DNA from: an uncultured Dehalococcoidia bacterium
Lineage (GTDB): Bacteria > Chloroflexota > Dehalococcoidia > Lucifugimonadales > Australimonadaceae
Length of the DNA: 32,287 nucleotides
Assembly (NCBI GenBank): GCA_937901475.1
Contig: CALGTL010000144.1
Location: 1-32,287 of the forward strand
Direction: 5' to 3'
Shown here: one piece after another, positions 24,052 through 32,198 of the stretch
Layout of the letters: each line of letters starts with the position of its first letter
How positions within the stretch are numbered: the stretch's first letter is position 1
Program-made: the position numbers and the translations under genes
The notes under the pieces: generated by a model
Seen by the model: only the letters and a program-made list of their open reading frames with translations
Databases searched by the model: none
Told to the model about the DNA's origin: nothing

Positions 24052-25212
24052 CTACGTGTCACGCTCGCTTGTGACACCAGCCTCACCAGTGCACCAAGGA
24101 ATGAAGGCCTTCATGTTGCAAGTGGCACCAACCTTTGCAAGCTCGGCCTCGAATAGCCGATGTATCTCGCGATCTTCGTCTTCGTACTCAATTTGAATCC
24201 CGCCGTCTTTCATCGACTTCGCCGCATTGCCATAGGACCCGCCGTACGGCTTCACGAGCCCGTGGCTACCGGCCTTCATTGCCAAGTAGCGCGCGCGGCG
24301 TGTGCCGGAATTGAAGTGCTGGTGCACTGTGCCGGCACCGGGCACTATGACCATCGCTCCCGCCTTCCAGTTGGCGCGCACCATGTCAGAGCGATCTTCG
24401 TTTTGCCAAAGAAGCGAGTAGCCTGCATCGCCGCTGAGAAGGACGAGATGGGCACCGGGCCCGTGCCTGTGTGCCTTCTTGTAGGTGCCAATGGGGAACT
24501 CTGAGATGTGCAAGTTCAGGCTGTTTTTCGCCATCTCAAGCATCGCATTGACTCCTCCTGCACCACGCTCTTTCCAGCCATAGAGTGGCATATCAGGCGC
24601 GTTTGGTACGAAATTCGATTCCCATACACGCTTGTTATAGAGCGTTCCTGTCCCGCTATAGGAATCTTCGCCACCGGAGAAACGCTCGCTGAAGATGTAT
24701 GGGTTGTTGAAGATGAAATCGTCGTTTCGGTAGAGCCTCATTAATGGAGGCGCGCTGGTTACCGCTATGTAGCGTGCCGGCTCCGTGCCGCTGCCGTTGA
24801 AGAATTGATACCAGGCGTTCAGTGGAATAGCGAATAAGCTGCCGGCGTGCCATTCGAACGTAGATTTCTCTTTCTCATTGTTCCAGAGGCTCGTCGCACC
24901 CCGACCAGAGAGTACATAAATCTGAGTCTCATACATGTGGTGTTCAGGTTCTGACTTGCCACCTGGTTTAATCTCCACTACTTGAGAGTCGTTTGGAATC
25001 TCGTCATTAGGGATATTGATGATGGCACCCTTGCCACCTTTACGCTCCCAAGGGCCGAGTTCCAGCGTGTTCAAATCTTCAAAGGCAAAGTCCACTATTA
25101 GAGGTACGCCCTCACGCTCAACCCAATCTATGTAGGGGTCTCCGATCGCAAAATCTTGAAGCGCCTCTGTAGGCTCTGGTGCTTGAATGATGCCTGTGTC
25201 GTTGGTAGTCAT
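24052..25212 (-). CDS. Two-domain cupin protein, array member A
   Basis: The 386-residue bicupin has N-terminal cupin motifs at GGKSEPEHHMYE and GSLFAIPLNAWYQFFN and C-terminal cupin motifs at KKAHRHGPGAHLVLLSG and VIVPGAGTVHQHFN. The second cupin keeps HRHxxxH and HQH, a likely Fe or Mn site; in the first the later His is Phe. The C-terminal MKAFIPWCTG motif recurs in all array members. Such folds include gentisate-type ring-cleaving dioxygenases, isomerases and decarboxylases, and no activity can be assigned. The track starts six codons earlier; GAGAGG before ATG 25212 favours this start. It is closest to member C (shared TEALQDF and VDFAFEDLN). It is the last gene of the array. Confidence 0.85.
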   Translation of the reverse strand: MTTNDTGIIQAPEPTEALQDFAIGDPYIDWVEREGVPLIVDFAFEDLNTLELGPWERKGGKGAIINIPNDEIPNDSQVVEIKPGGKSEPEHHMYETQIYVLSGRGATSLWNNEKEKSTFEWHAGSLFAIPLNAWYQFFNGSGTEPARYIAVTSAPPLMRLYRNDDFIFNNPYIFSERFSGGEDSYSGTGTLYNKRVWESNFVPNAPDMPLYGWKERGAGGVNAMLEMAKNSLNLHISEFPIGTYKKAHRHGPGAHLVLLSGDAGYSLLWQNEDRSDMVRANWKAGAMVIVPGAGTVHQHFNSGTRRARYLAMKAGSHGLVKPYGGSYGNAAKSMKDGGIQIEYEDEDREIHRLFEAELAKVGATCNMKAFIPWCTGEAGVTSERDT

Positions 25213-25233
25213 ATGAACCCTCTCTAGCATTCA

Positions 25234-25263
25234 AAGAGCGCCCTCCGTACGGAGGGCGCTCTT
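25234..25263 (-). terminator. Perfect palindromic hairpin between bicupins B and A
   Basis: AAGAGCGCCCTCCGT is followed directly by its complement, giving a 13-bp stem with a GTAC loop. It lies after the stop of B and only about 20 nt before the start of A, so it may end the B transcript, act as an attenuator or protect processed mRNA. Confidence 0.65.
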
Positions 25264-25293
25264 ATCCATAGTGCCGAAACTACATAATGATGA

Positions 25294-26442
25294 CTAAGTG
25301 TCACGCTCGCTGGTCGGACCTACCTCGCCTGTGCAGTAGGGAATGAAAGCCTTCATTCGGCAAGGCGCGCCGTTCTTGGCAAGCTCCGCCTCGAACAGCT
25401 GATGAATCTCACGGTCTTCGTCTTCGTACTCTATCTGCATCCCGCCTTCTTTGATGCTGACATTAGACTCGCCCCATCCGCTAGGCTGGCCATCACCAGG
25501 GCGCAGTGCGAGGTAACGTGCGGGCTCTGGACCAGTGTTGAAATGCTGATGGTATGTGCCGTCCGCGGGCACTATGACCATACCGCCCTTCTTCCATGGT
25601 GCGATTTCGTATTCCTTTTTGTCATTGTCCCACCACAAGGCGGAAAACCCCTGGCCACCAAGTATGACCAAATGCGCGCCTGGACCGTGCTTGTGGCCCT
25701 TTTTGTAGGTACCAACAGGGAACTCGGAAATGTGAGTGCCGGTAACGTTACCAGCGAGATCGAAATGAGTATTGATTCCACCAGCCCCACGATCCTTGTA
25801 CTGCCACAATTTCATTACATCGGCGTTGGGCACGAAATTGGTCTTCCACATGGTGCCGAACTTTGTACCCTTGCGCTTGTATAGCGTGCCTTGGCCGTTG
25901 AAGTAGTCTTCGTTATCACCAGAGAACCTGTCGCTGAAGTGGTAGTCGTTGTTGAAGATGAAGTCACTGCTCTTGAACATTCGCATGACGGGAGGAGCGT
26001 TAGTCATGGAGACGTAGCGCGCGGCCTCGGCCCCTGAGCCATTGAAGTGCTGATAAGTGGCATTCAACGGGATAACCACGAGACTGCCAGCAGCCCACTC
26101 GAACGTGGATTTTTGGCCGTCTTCGTGCCATACGCTGGTCGCGCCGCGACCGGAGACGATATACATCACCTCTTCATACATGTGATGTTCGGGCTCGGAC
26201 TTGCCCCCTGGTTTGATCTCAATCAAGTGACAGTCATTAGGCAATGCACCATTGGGGATGTTGATGACAGCACCTTTGCCACCCTTTCGGTCCCAGGGAC
26301 CTAACTCAACTTCGTCCAAGTCCTCGAATTTGTATTCAACGATGCGCTTGATGCCTTCGCTCGCAATCCATTCTAAGTAAGGATCACCAGCCTCCCAGAG
26401 ATCCATTTTTTCGGGGAGTTCTGCCTCTCGTAGGTCAACCAT
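25294..26442 (-). CDS. Two-domain cupin protein, array member B
   Basis: The 382-residue bicupin is the most divergent of the five. The first cupin has EHHMYEEVMYIVSGRGATSV and PLNATYQHFN with the His retained. The second has KKGHKHGPGAHLVILGGQGF and PADGTYHQHFN, in which HRH is HKH. It carries a few extra residues in YKRKGTKFGTMWKTNFVPNA and lacks the TEALQDF start of A and C. GGAGG is 9 nt before the ATG. The conserved C-terminal MKAFIPYCTGEVGPTSERDT is present. It probably uses a different substrate from its neighbours; this is inference from the divergence. Confidence 0.85.
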   Translation of the reverse strand: MVDLREAELPEKMDLWEAGDPYLEWIASEGIKRIVEYKFEDLDEVELGPWDRKGGKGAVINIPNGALPNDCHLIEIKPGGKSEPEHHMYEEVMYIVSGRGATSVWHEDGQKSTFEWAAGSLVVIPLNATYQHFNGSGAEAARYVSMTNAPPVMRMFKSSDFIFNNDYHFSDRFSGDNEDYFNGQGTLYKRKGTKFGTMWKTNFVPNADVMKLWQYKDRGAGGINTHFDLAGNVTGTHISEFPVGTYKKGHKHGPGAHLVILGGQGFSALWWDNDKKEYEIAPWKKGGMVIVPADGTYHQHFNTGPEPARYLALRPGDGQPSGWGESNVSIKEGGMQIEYEDEDREIHQLFEAELAKNGAPCRMKAFIPYCTGEVGPTSERDT

Positions 26443-26490
26443 TGGATGCGGCCTCCGTTTCGATTCGTGCGGTGATTGTACACAAAAAAA

Positions 26491-27657
26491 CTAAGTGTCA
26501 CTTTGAACAGTCGGCCCTACCTCACCAGTACAGTAAGGTATGAATGCTTTCATCCGGCAAGTGGCCCCGCGCTTCGCTAGCTCGGCTTCGAATATTTCGT
26601 GAATCTCGCGAGCTTCGTCTTCATATTCGATCTGGCGACCGCCATCTTTCATGCTGACGTCTGCACCGGGGCGGATGCCACCATATGGAGGCACGAGGCC
26701 GTGCTCGCCTTGTTTGAGCGCGAGATAGCGGGCACGCTTAGTGCCTGTGTTGAAGTGCTGATGGAAAGTTGCGTCACCAGGCACAATAACCATTCCATTT
26801 TTCTTCCAATCGGCCTTAATCATGTCCGAGCGGTCTTCCTTTGTCCACAGCATGGAGTAACCGGAGTCGCCGCTCAGGAGCACGAGATGGGCCCCTGGGC
26901 CATGGCGATGGCCCTTCTTGTAGGTGCCAACAGGAAATTCAGAGATGTGCGAGTTGATACTGTTCTTGGCCATCTCCAGTGCCGTGTTGATTCCACCCGC
27001 ACCACGAGCCGCCCAGCCTTGCAGCGGCATGTCAGGTGCATTCGGGATGAAGTTGGACTCCCAGATACGCTTATTGTAAAGCTGGCCGTTACCACTGAAG
27101 GCGTCCTCTCCTGACGAGTAACGCCCTTTGAATATGTGAGGAGTGTTGAACATGAAATCATCATCGCGGTATAAACGCATAAGAGGTGGGGCACTGGTGA
27201 CCGCAACGTAACGGGCGGGGTCCGAGCCGCTAGCATTGAAGAATTGATACCAGGCGTTGAGAGGAATCGAGAACAAGCTGCCCTCGTGCCATTCGAACGT
27301 ACGTTTTTGGTTTTCGTCGACCCATAGACTTGTTGCACCACGACCCGAAAGCACATAAATCTGCGTCTCGTACATGTGGTGCACGGGCTCGGACTTCGCG
27401 CCGGGATTGATTTCTACAACTTGGGCGTCGTTAGGGATGGTGTTATTGGGGATATTGATGATTGCACCACTGCCACCTTTTGCCTCCCACGGAGCCAATT
27501 CTAGTGCGTTCAAATCCTCGAATGCGAAATCTACAATATACCTTGGCCCTTCTCGCTTCACCCACTCTAAATAGGGATCTTCCACCGTAAAGTCCTGTAG
27601 GGCCTCCGTTGGTGTTTTTGCCCTGAGAATCTCTCGGTCTTCCGTGCCGCTGGTCAT
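26491..27657 (-). CDS. Two-domain cupin protein, array member C
   Basis: The 388-residue bicupin is the nearest relative of member A. The first cupin reads PVHHMYETQIYVLSGRG and PLNAWYQFFN, so it too has Phe in place of the later His. The second cupin has KKGHRHGPGAHLVLLSG and PGDATFHQHFN. The track begins 28 codons upstream at an unlikely Met; GGAGG 9 nt before ATG 27657 marks the better start, giving MTSGTEDREIL. A T-run follows the stop codon directly on the minus strand, but no hairpin precedes it, so read-through into B is likely. Conserved MKAFIPYCTGEVGPT is at the C-terminus. Confidence 0.85.
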   Translation of the reverse strand: MTSGTEDREILRAKTPTEALQDFTVEDPYLEWVKREGPRYIVDFAFEDLNALELAPWEAKGGSGAIINIPNNTIPNDAQVVEINPGAKSEPVHHMYETQIYVLSGRGATSLWVDENQKRTFEWHEGSLFSIPLNAWYQFFNASGSDPARYVAVTSAPPLMRLYRDDDFMFNTPHIFKGRYSSGEDAFSGNGQLYNKRIWESNFIPNAPDMPLQGWAARGAGGINTALEMAKNSINSHISEFPVGTYKKGHRHGPGAHLVLLSGDSGYSMLWTKEDRSDMIKADWKKNGMVIVPGDATFHQHFNTGTKRARYLALKQGEHGLVPPYGGIRPGADVSMKDGGRQIEYEDEAREIHEIFEAELAKRGATCRMKAFIPYCTGEVGPTVQSDT

Positions 27658-27745
27658 AGTGATGAGCCTCCGCTTCTTGGTAATGCGGAGACTATCTGAA
27701 TGTGCACGCGGGTGCCAGTTTTCGTGTTGGGCTTGCTTCAAAGCA

Positions 27746-27788
27746 AAGAAAAGGAGACGGGCCTCACTGAGGCCCGTCTCCTTTTCTT
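27746..27788 (-). terminator. Strong terminator between bicupins D and C
   Basis: AAGAAAAGGAGACGGGCCTC and GAGGCCCGTCTCCTTTTCTT form a 20-bp perfect stem with a 3-nt loop. T-rich sequence follows on both sides. It lies 27 nt after the D stop and should separate D from C. Confidence 0.85.
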
Positions 27789-27815
27789 ACAAAACCAATA
27801 TTACTGAGATGAAGC

Positions 27816-28970
27816 CTAGGTATTGCGCTCTTCAGTGACTCCCTCGTGACCAGTGCAGTAGGGGATGAATGCCTTCATGTTGCACTGTGCCCCATTCTTG
27901 GCAAGCTCCGCCTCAAAGATTTCGTGAATCTCACGATCCTCGTCGGTGTACTCGACCTGGATGCCGCCGTCCTTGAGGCTGACGTCAGCCGACGCGCGCT
28001 GATTAGGAGCTAGGAACCCACCCTTGCCATCACGGAGAGCCATGTAGCGCGCTCGCGTTGTACCAGAGTTGAAGTGTTGGTGATAGGTCCCGTCTCCTGG
28101 AATAATGACGATTGAACCTACCTGCCAGTCGCACTTGATCATGTCGGAGCGGTCGTCCTTCGTCCACAGCAATGAGAAACCGGAGTCACCGCTCAGCAGC
28201 ACCAAGTGAGCCCCTGGGCCGTGACGGTGCGCCTTCTTGTAAGTGCCGACAGGGAACTCTGAGATGTGGTTCCCCATGTCGTTCTTGCCCATGTTGAGCA
28301 TGGCATTGATACCGCCAGCACCGCGTTCTTTCCAGCCATATAGAGCCATGTCAGGAGCATTGGGAATGAAATTAGTCTCCCATATGCGCTTGTTGTATAA
28401 GGTGCCACCACCTGCAAAGTAGTCCTCGTCACCAGAGTAACGAGACTCGAACATGGTGGGGCAGTTGAACATGAAGTTTTCGTCTCGGAACAAGCGCATC
28501 ATTGGTGGTGCGTTGGTGGTCGCGATGTAGCGAACCTTTACGTCACCGGTTCCGTTGAAGTGCTGGTACCAAGCGTTCAAAGGGACGGTGAATAACGCCC
28601 CAGCTGACCACTCGAAAGTCTGCTTGTGCGCCTCGTCCATCCATACCGTCGTGGCTCCGCGACCGGACACGATGTAGAAATTCACTTCATACATGTGATG
28701 CTCTGGCTCGGACTTTCCACCGGGGTCGATGTCGACTACGTGGAGGTCGTTGGGCATGTTGTTGTTGTCAATGTGGACAACAGCACCCTTGCCTCCCTTG
28801 CGCTCCCAAGGACCAACTTCAATCTCGTGCATGTTGGGGATGTAGAAAGTCTCGTGAACGAGAACATTCTCTTTTGCCAACCAATCCTCATACGCATCAG
28901 GAATGCGGAAATCCGTCAGCCCTTGCGACGGCGTGTCCGCGACTTTCATGTCGGTGCCCTTCATTACCAT
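27816..28970 (-). CDS. Two-domain cupin protein, array member D
   Basis: The 384-residue bicupin is closest to member E (shared MVMxGTDMK start and VGPWERKGGKGAVxHIDN). The first cupin has PEHHMYEVNFYIVSGRGATT and PLNAWYQHFN with His kept. The second has KKAHRHGPGAHLVLLSGDSG and PGDGTYHQHFN. MKAFIPYCTGHEGVTEERNT is at the C-terminus. GGAGGG lies 8 nt before the ATG. A terminator stands on each side, so it is probably transcribed alone. The metal-site residues of both domains look complete. Confidence 0.87.
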   Translation of the reverse strand: MVMKGTDMKVADTPSQGLTDFRIPDAYEDWLAKENVLVHETFYIPNMHEIEVGPWERKGGKGAVVHIDNNNMPNDLHVVDIDPGGKSEPEHHMYEVNFYIVSGRGATTVWMDEAHKQTFEWSAGALFTVPLNAWYQHFNGTGDVKVRYIATTNAPPMMRLFRDENFMFNCPTMFESRYSGDEDYFAGGGTLYNKRIWETNFIPNAPDMALYGWKERGAGGINAMLNMGKNDMGNHISEFPVGTYKKAHRHGPGAHLVLLSGDSGFSLLWTKDDRSDMIKCDWQVGSIVIIPGDGTYHQHFNSGTTRARYMALRDGKGGFLAPNQRASADVSLKDGGIQVEYTDEDREIHEIFEAELAKNGAQCNMKAFIPYCTGHEGVTEERNT

Positions 28971-29082
28971 GGCAACTGCCCTCCGATTTAATCAATGAGT
29001 GCTTGGATACTGAGCGGAGCCTATCTGATTCAGACAAAAGGGGCAACGCCTGGGTCTTCTTATATCAAGGAAGCATTCTCTT

Positions 29083-29130
29083 TGAAATAGAAAGAGACAG
29101 GGCCGGCTGGCCCCGTCTCTTTCTATTTCA
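29083..29130 (-). terminator. Strong terminator between bicupins E and D
   Basis: TGAAATAGAAAGAGAC and its complement form a perfect 16-bp lower stem, with a GGGCC/GGCCC upper stem after one mismatch. It lies 27 nt after the stop of E. Flanking T-rich bases suit minus-strand termination. Confidence 0.85.
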
Positions 29131-29157
29131 TTCGCCGGCACACTAACAGACAGTTGA

Positions 29158-30315
29158 TTACGCGTCGCGCTCGCTCGTTACACCCGCGATGCCGGTGCAA
29201 TACGGGATAAAGGCTTTCATGTTGCACTGAGCACCTTTCTTGGCTAGCTCAGCCTCGAAAACCTCATGAACGACACGCTCTTCGTCGCTGTACTCAATTT
29301 GCCAACCTCCCTCTTTGATGGAGGCATCAGCTCCTTTCCAAGGAGCGGCAGGGTCATTGAATCCACCATCCCCCGAGCGGAGCGCCATGTAGCGAGCGCG
29401 CTTCGTGCCGGAGTTGAAATGCTGATGGAATGTACCGTCACTGGGGACGATTACCATAGTGCCAACCTGCCAGTCGCACTTAATCAAGTCAGATCGGTCT
29501 TCCTGGGTCCAAATCTGCGAGTAGCCGGAGTCACCACTGAGGAGCACCAAGTGAGCCCCGGGGCCGTGTCGATGCGCTTTCTTGTAAGTACCGACAGGAA
29601 ACTCAGAGATATGGTTACCCATGTTGTTTTGGCCCATTGAAAGCATGGCGTTGATGCCACCCGCACCACGCTCTTTCCAACCGTAAAGAGCCATATCAGG
29701 AGCGTTTGGGATGAAATTGGATTCCCATATGCGCTTGTTGTATAGCCGCCCACCGCCGCTGAAAGCGTCTTCTTCGCCGGAGTAACGACCTTTGAACATA
29801 TGGTCATTGTTGAATATGAAGTCGTTGTCACGGAACAGGCGCATCATTGGAGGGGCATTGGTCGTGCAAAGATAGCGTGCAGGCTCTGCCCCTGAACCGT
29901 TGAAGTGCTGGTACCAAGCGTTCAATGGGACAACGAAGAGGCTGCCTTCTTTCCACTCAAAAGTGTGCTTCTGCTTCTCATCAATCCACACTGTCGTGGC
30001 TCCGCGCCCAGACACAATGTAGAAATTGGTCTCGTACATGTGGTGCTCAGGCTCAGACTTTCCACCGGGATCAATCTCAACAACGTGGCAGTCGTTGGGC
30101 ATGTGGCGGTTGTCGATGTGGATAACCGCACCCTTGCCGCCTTTGCGCTCCCAAGGACCGACTTCAATCTCTTTTATATTGGGGAAGTAAAATTCTTTGT
30201 GAACCAGGACTCCCTCGTCATCCAGCCACTGCTGGTACGCGTCGGGAACGTTGTGATCGGTGAGACCATCGGTAGGGGTCTCTGCGATCTTCATGTCCGT
30301 GCCTTGCATGACCAT
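29158..30315 (-). CDS. Two-domain cupin protein, array member E
   Basis: The 385-residue bicupin is the first of the array in transcription order. The first cupin has His91, His92 and Glu95 in EHHMYE and His137 in WYQHFN. The second cupin has His248, His250 and His254 in HRHGPGAH and His297/His299 in FHQHFN. The Glu usual in the first cupin motif is His in the second, as in three-His enzymes of the gentisate dioxygenase kind. CNMKAFIPYCTG near residue 364-375 has two conserved cysteines. GGAG lies 8 nt before the ATG. Hpt lies 77 bp upstream on the same strand. Activity is unknown. Confidence 0.87.
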   Translation of the reverse strand: MVMQGTDMKIAETPTDGLTDHNVPDAYQQWLDDEGVLVHKEFYFPNIKEIEVGPWERKGGKGAVIHIDNRHMPNDCHVVEIDPGGKSEPEHHMYETNFYIVSGRGATTVWIDEKQKHTFEWKEGSLFVVPLNAWYQHFNGSGAEPARYLCTTNAPPMMRLFRDNDFIFNNDHMFKGRYSGEEDAFSGGGRLYNKRIWESNFIPNAPDMALYGWKERGAGGINAMLSMGQNNMGNHISEFPVGTYKKAHRHGPGAHLVLLSGDSGYSQIWTQEDRSDLIKCDWQVGTMVIVPSDGTFHQHFNSGTKRARYMALRSGDGGFNDPAAPWKGADASIKEGGWQIEYSDEERVVHEVFEAELAKKGAQCNMKAFIPYCTGIAGVTSERDA

Positions 30316-30392
30316 GCCACACTCTCCTTATTAGAGAAAACTAGTGGGCGGAGGTTAGCTCAACCTAACGTAATGGCACAACTAGCCAGTGA

Positions 30393-32198
30393 TTATCGCT
30401 GCGCTACAGTCTTTGGCTCTTGGGGTTTCAAAACTCCAATGTGCGGAAGATTGCGATAGCGTCCGCCATAGTCCAATCCGTAGCCGATGACGAATTCGTC
30501 AGGGATCTCAAATCCGATGTAATTCAAAGGTATCTGCGCCATGCGCCGTACCGACTTGTCGAGTAGACAGCAGACATTCAGGCTTGAGGGATTCTTTGCT
30601 TGAAGATGTTCTAAGAGGTAACGAAGAGTTAGGCCTGTATCAACGATGTCCTCGATGACGATTACTGGCCTGCCTTGAATGTCAGTGCCCACGTCACGGA
30701 GAATCTCGATGGTCTCCTCTCGCTCCTCTCCGTAGTGAGAGATCTCCATGAACTCGATCTGAATAGGCAGATCGATGTTGCGCATGAGATCGGCCATGAA
30801 GACAACAACACCACGGAGCACCCCGATGAGCAATGGCTCTTGGCCCGCGTAGTCTTCAGCAATCTGTTTGCCTAACTCGCGAACACGTTGCTGCACCTGG
30901 GCTTCGCTGAAGAGGACCTGCTCTGTGCCAGTGACATCTACGTCTGAGAGAGGACCGAAACCGTACTTGCCCATTAAGCGCATAAGATCGCGTCTGTACA
31001 GCAATTGAATATTGATTTCCGGGTACATCTCCTGCACGTGACGCAATTTCCTGTTCTTTTGCGTCACTAGGCTCTGCTTCATGGTCGTTAGCTCGAAATA
31101 CTGGTCGTACTCAGGCAGATAGAAGTCTGGGGTGTGCATCTCGATTACGCGATTGCCATCCCACCGCAGCGGAAAGGACCGAGGTTCATAGAGGAATTTG
31201 ATTTGGTAGTAGTCTAGAAGGTTCGCGAATTCACGCTCGCTGGGATGCATGAATGAGAGATCAGGAGTTTTAGACGGGGACGAGTCAATCTCAGACAGGC
31301 TTCGGGCGGGTCTATGTCGTTCGCGCCTTTGTTCCTCCCGGACTTCGTGGTCTGCATCGCTCTTCATCTCGGAGGAGTCCCAGTCTTCCGAGTCCGGCGA
31401 AGCCTCTAGTGACTCGGCAGGCGCGCGATCACCACGAACCCATTCGTCAGCAATCCGCCCGTCGATTGGTCGTGGGCCAACAAGAATAGTCTCTTGAGAT
31501 GGGGGGATACCCGCAACCCCTTGTTCGGGGGTTTGCCTGCGACGGCCTACGCCTCCCCGATGACCCCTACGGCGCCTGCGGGGTGCAAGGGTTTCTCCTT
31601 CAGAGTCACCATCGCCTTGCGAGTCGATTTCTTCCGTCTTTGCTGGTACGGCATACTGTGCCGCGTTCTCTGTGCTGGCTGCCTCCGCTGCTGGTTCTAT
31701 GGTGCGGCGAATGCGCTGTACGGGCGCCGAAGCTTCCTCGCTTGCCAATTCGTTTGGAGTGGCCTCGTCTGAGGATTTTCCCTCGGTATGCTTTACGGCT
31801 GGCTTGCGACGGCGCCGCGTCGGCTTGTGGGCTTCATCCGCCACAGGGATGTTCGTTTGGGCGTCACTAACTACTTCACTCAATGCTGTCTTGTTTGTGC
31901 GTCGTCGTCGTGTGCTAGTGGACACTGGCTCGGCGGGGCTTCCGGGCGAGGAAATTGCATCTGTGGCAGGCACCTCTTCCATTGGGAGTGACTTCGCTGG
32001 CCGACGGCGCGACGTACGCCGCGGATCTTCGTCGCCGATGGACGAGGCGGTTGCTTCCTGAGAAGGGCGTGCCTTTGCCTCTGGCGCGGCCCTCCTACGA
32101 CGCCTTGGGGCTGGTGTTGCCTCAGTGCTGTCGTCTCCAGGAGCCTTGCCGTGTGGTGTAGGTAGGTTGTCTTCTACCACGTTTTCTCCGTCGAGCAT
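30393..32198 (-). CDS. hpt: Hypoxanthine phosphoribosyltransferase with PD-(D/E)XK-like domain and Arg-rich N-terminus
   Basis: The 601-residue protein has three parts. Residues 1 to about 315 are disordered, rich in Glu, Ser, Pro and Ala with repeated Arg clusters (RRRRR, TRRRR, PRRRRRGHRGG). Residues 318-412 look like a PD-(D/E)XK nuclease fold: LLDYYQIKFLYEPRSFPLRW, MHTPDFYLPEYDQYFELTTM, then KNRKLRHVQEMYP. Residues 425-595 are a purine phosphoribosyltransferase with GVLRGVVVFMADLMR, the PRPP loop VIVIEDIVDTGLTL and GYGLDYGGRYRNLPHIGVL; this salvages hypoxanthine or guanine. Normal Hpt is about 180 aa. The start may be ATG 32198 or GTG 32180 (GGAG 5 nt before). It lies upstream of the cupin array. 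The fused parts may tie it to nucleic acid, which is inference. Confidence 0.9.
   Translation of the reverse strand: MLDGENVVEDNLPTPHGKAPGDDSTEATPAPRRRRRAAPEAKARPSQEATASSIGDEDPRRTSRRRPAKSLPMEEVPATDAISSPGSPAEPVSTSTRRRRTNKTALSEVVSDAQTNIPVADEAHKPTRRRRKPAVKHTEGKSSDEATPNELASEEASAPVQRIRRTIEPAAEAASTENAAQYAVPAKTEEIDSQGDGDSEGETLAPRRRRRGHRGGVGRRRQTPEQGVAGIPPSQETILVGPRPIDGRIADEWVRGDRAPAESLEASPDSEDWDSSEMKSDADHEVREEQRRERHRPARSLSEIDSSPSKTPDLSFMHPSEREFANLLDYYQIKFLYEPRSFPLRWDGNRVIEMHTPDFYLPEYDQYFELTTMKQSLVTQKNRKLRHVQEMYPEINIQLLYRRDLMRLMGKYGFGPLSDVDVTGTEQVLFSEAQVQQRVRELGKQIAEDYAGQEPLLIGVLRGVVVFMADLMRNIDLPIQIEFMEISHYGEEREETIEILRDVGTDIQGRPVIVIEDIVDTGLTLRYLLEHLQAKNPSSLNVCCLLDKSVRRMAQIPLNYIGFEIPDEFVIGYGLDYGGRYRNLPHIGVLKPQEPKTVAQR

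Larger units (their letters stand above)
24052..30315 (-). repeat. Tandem array of five bicupin paralogues
   Basis: Members A to E (24052-25212, 25294-26442, 26491-27657, 27816-28970, 29158-30315) share the same two-cupin layout, lengths of 382-388 residues and a common C-terminal motif. By eye A and C form one pair, D and E another, and B stands apart. All are on the minus strand, and the gaps hold hairpins except between C and B. Confidence 0.9.

Noticed and set aside
27658-27741. Upstream extension of bicupin C in the ORF track
   Set aside because: The extra 28 residues are unlike the paralogues and a GGAGG lies ahead of the internal ATG.
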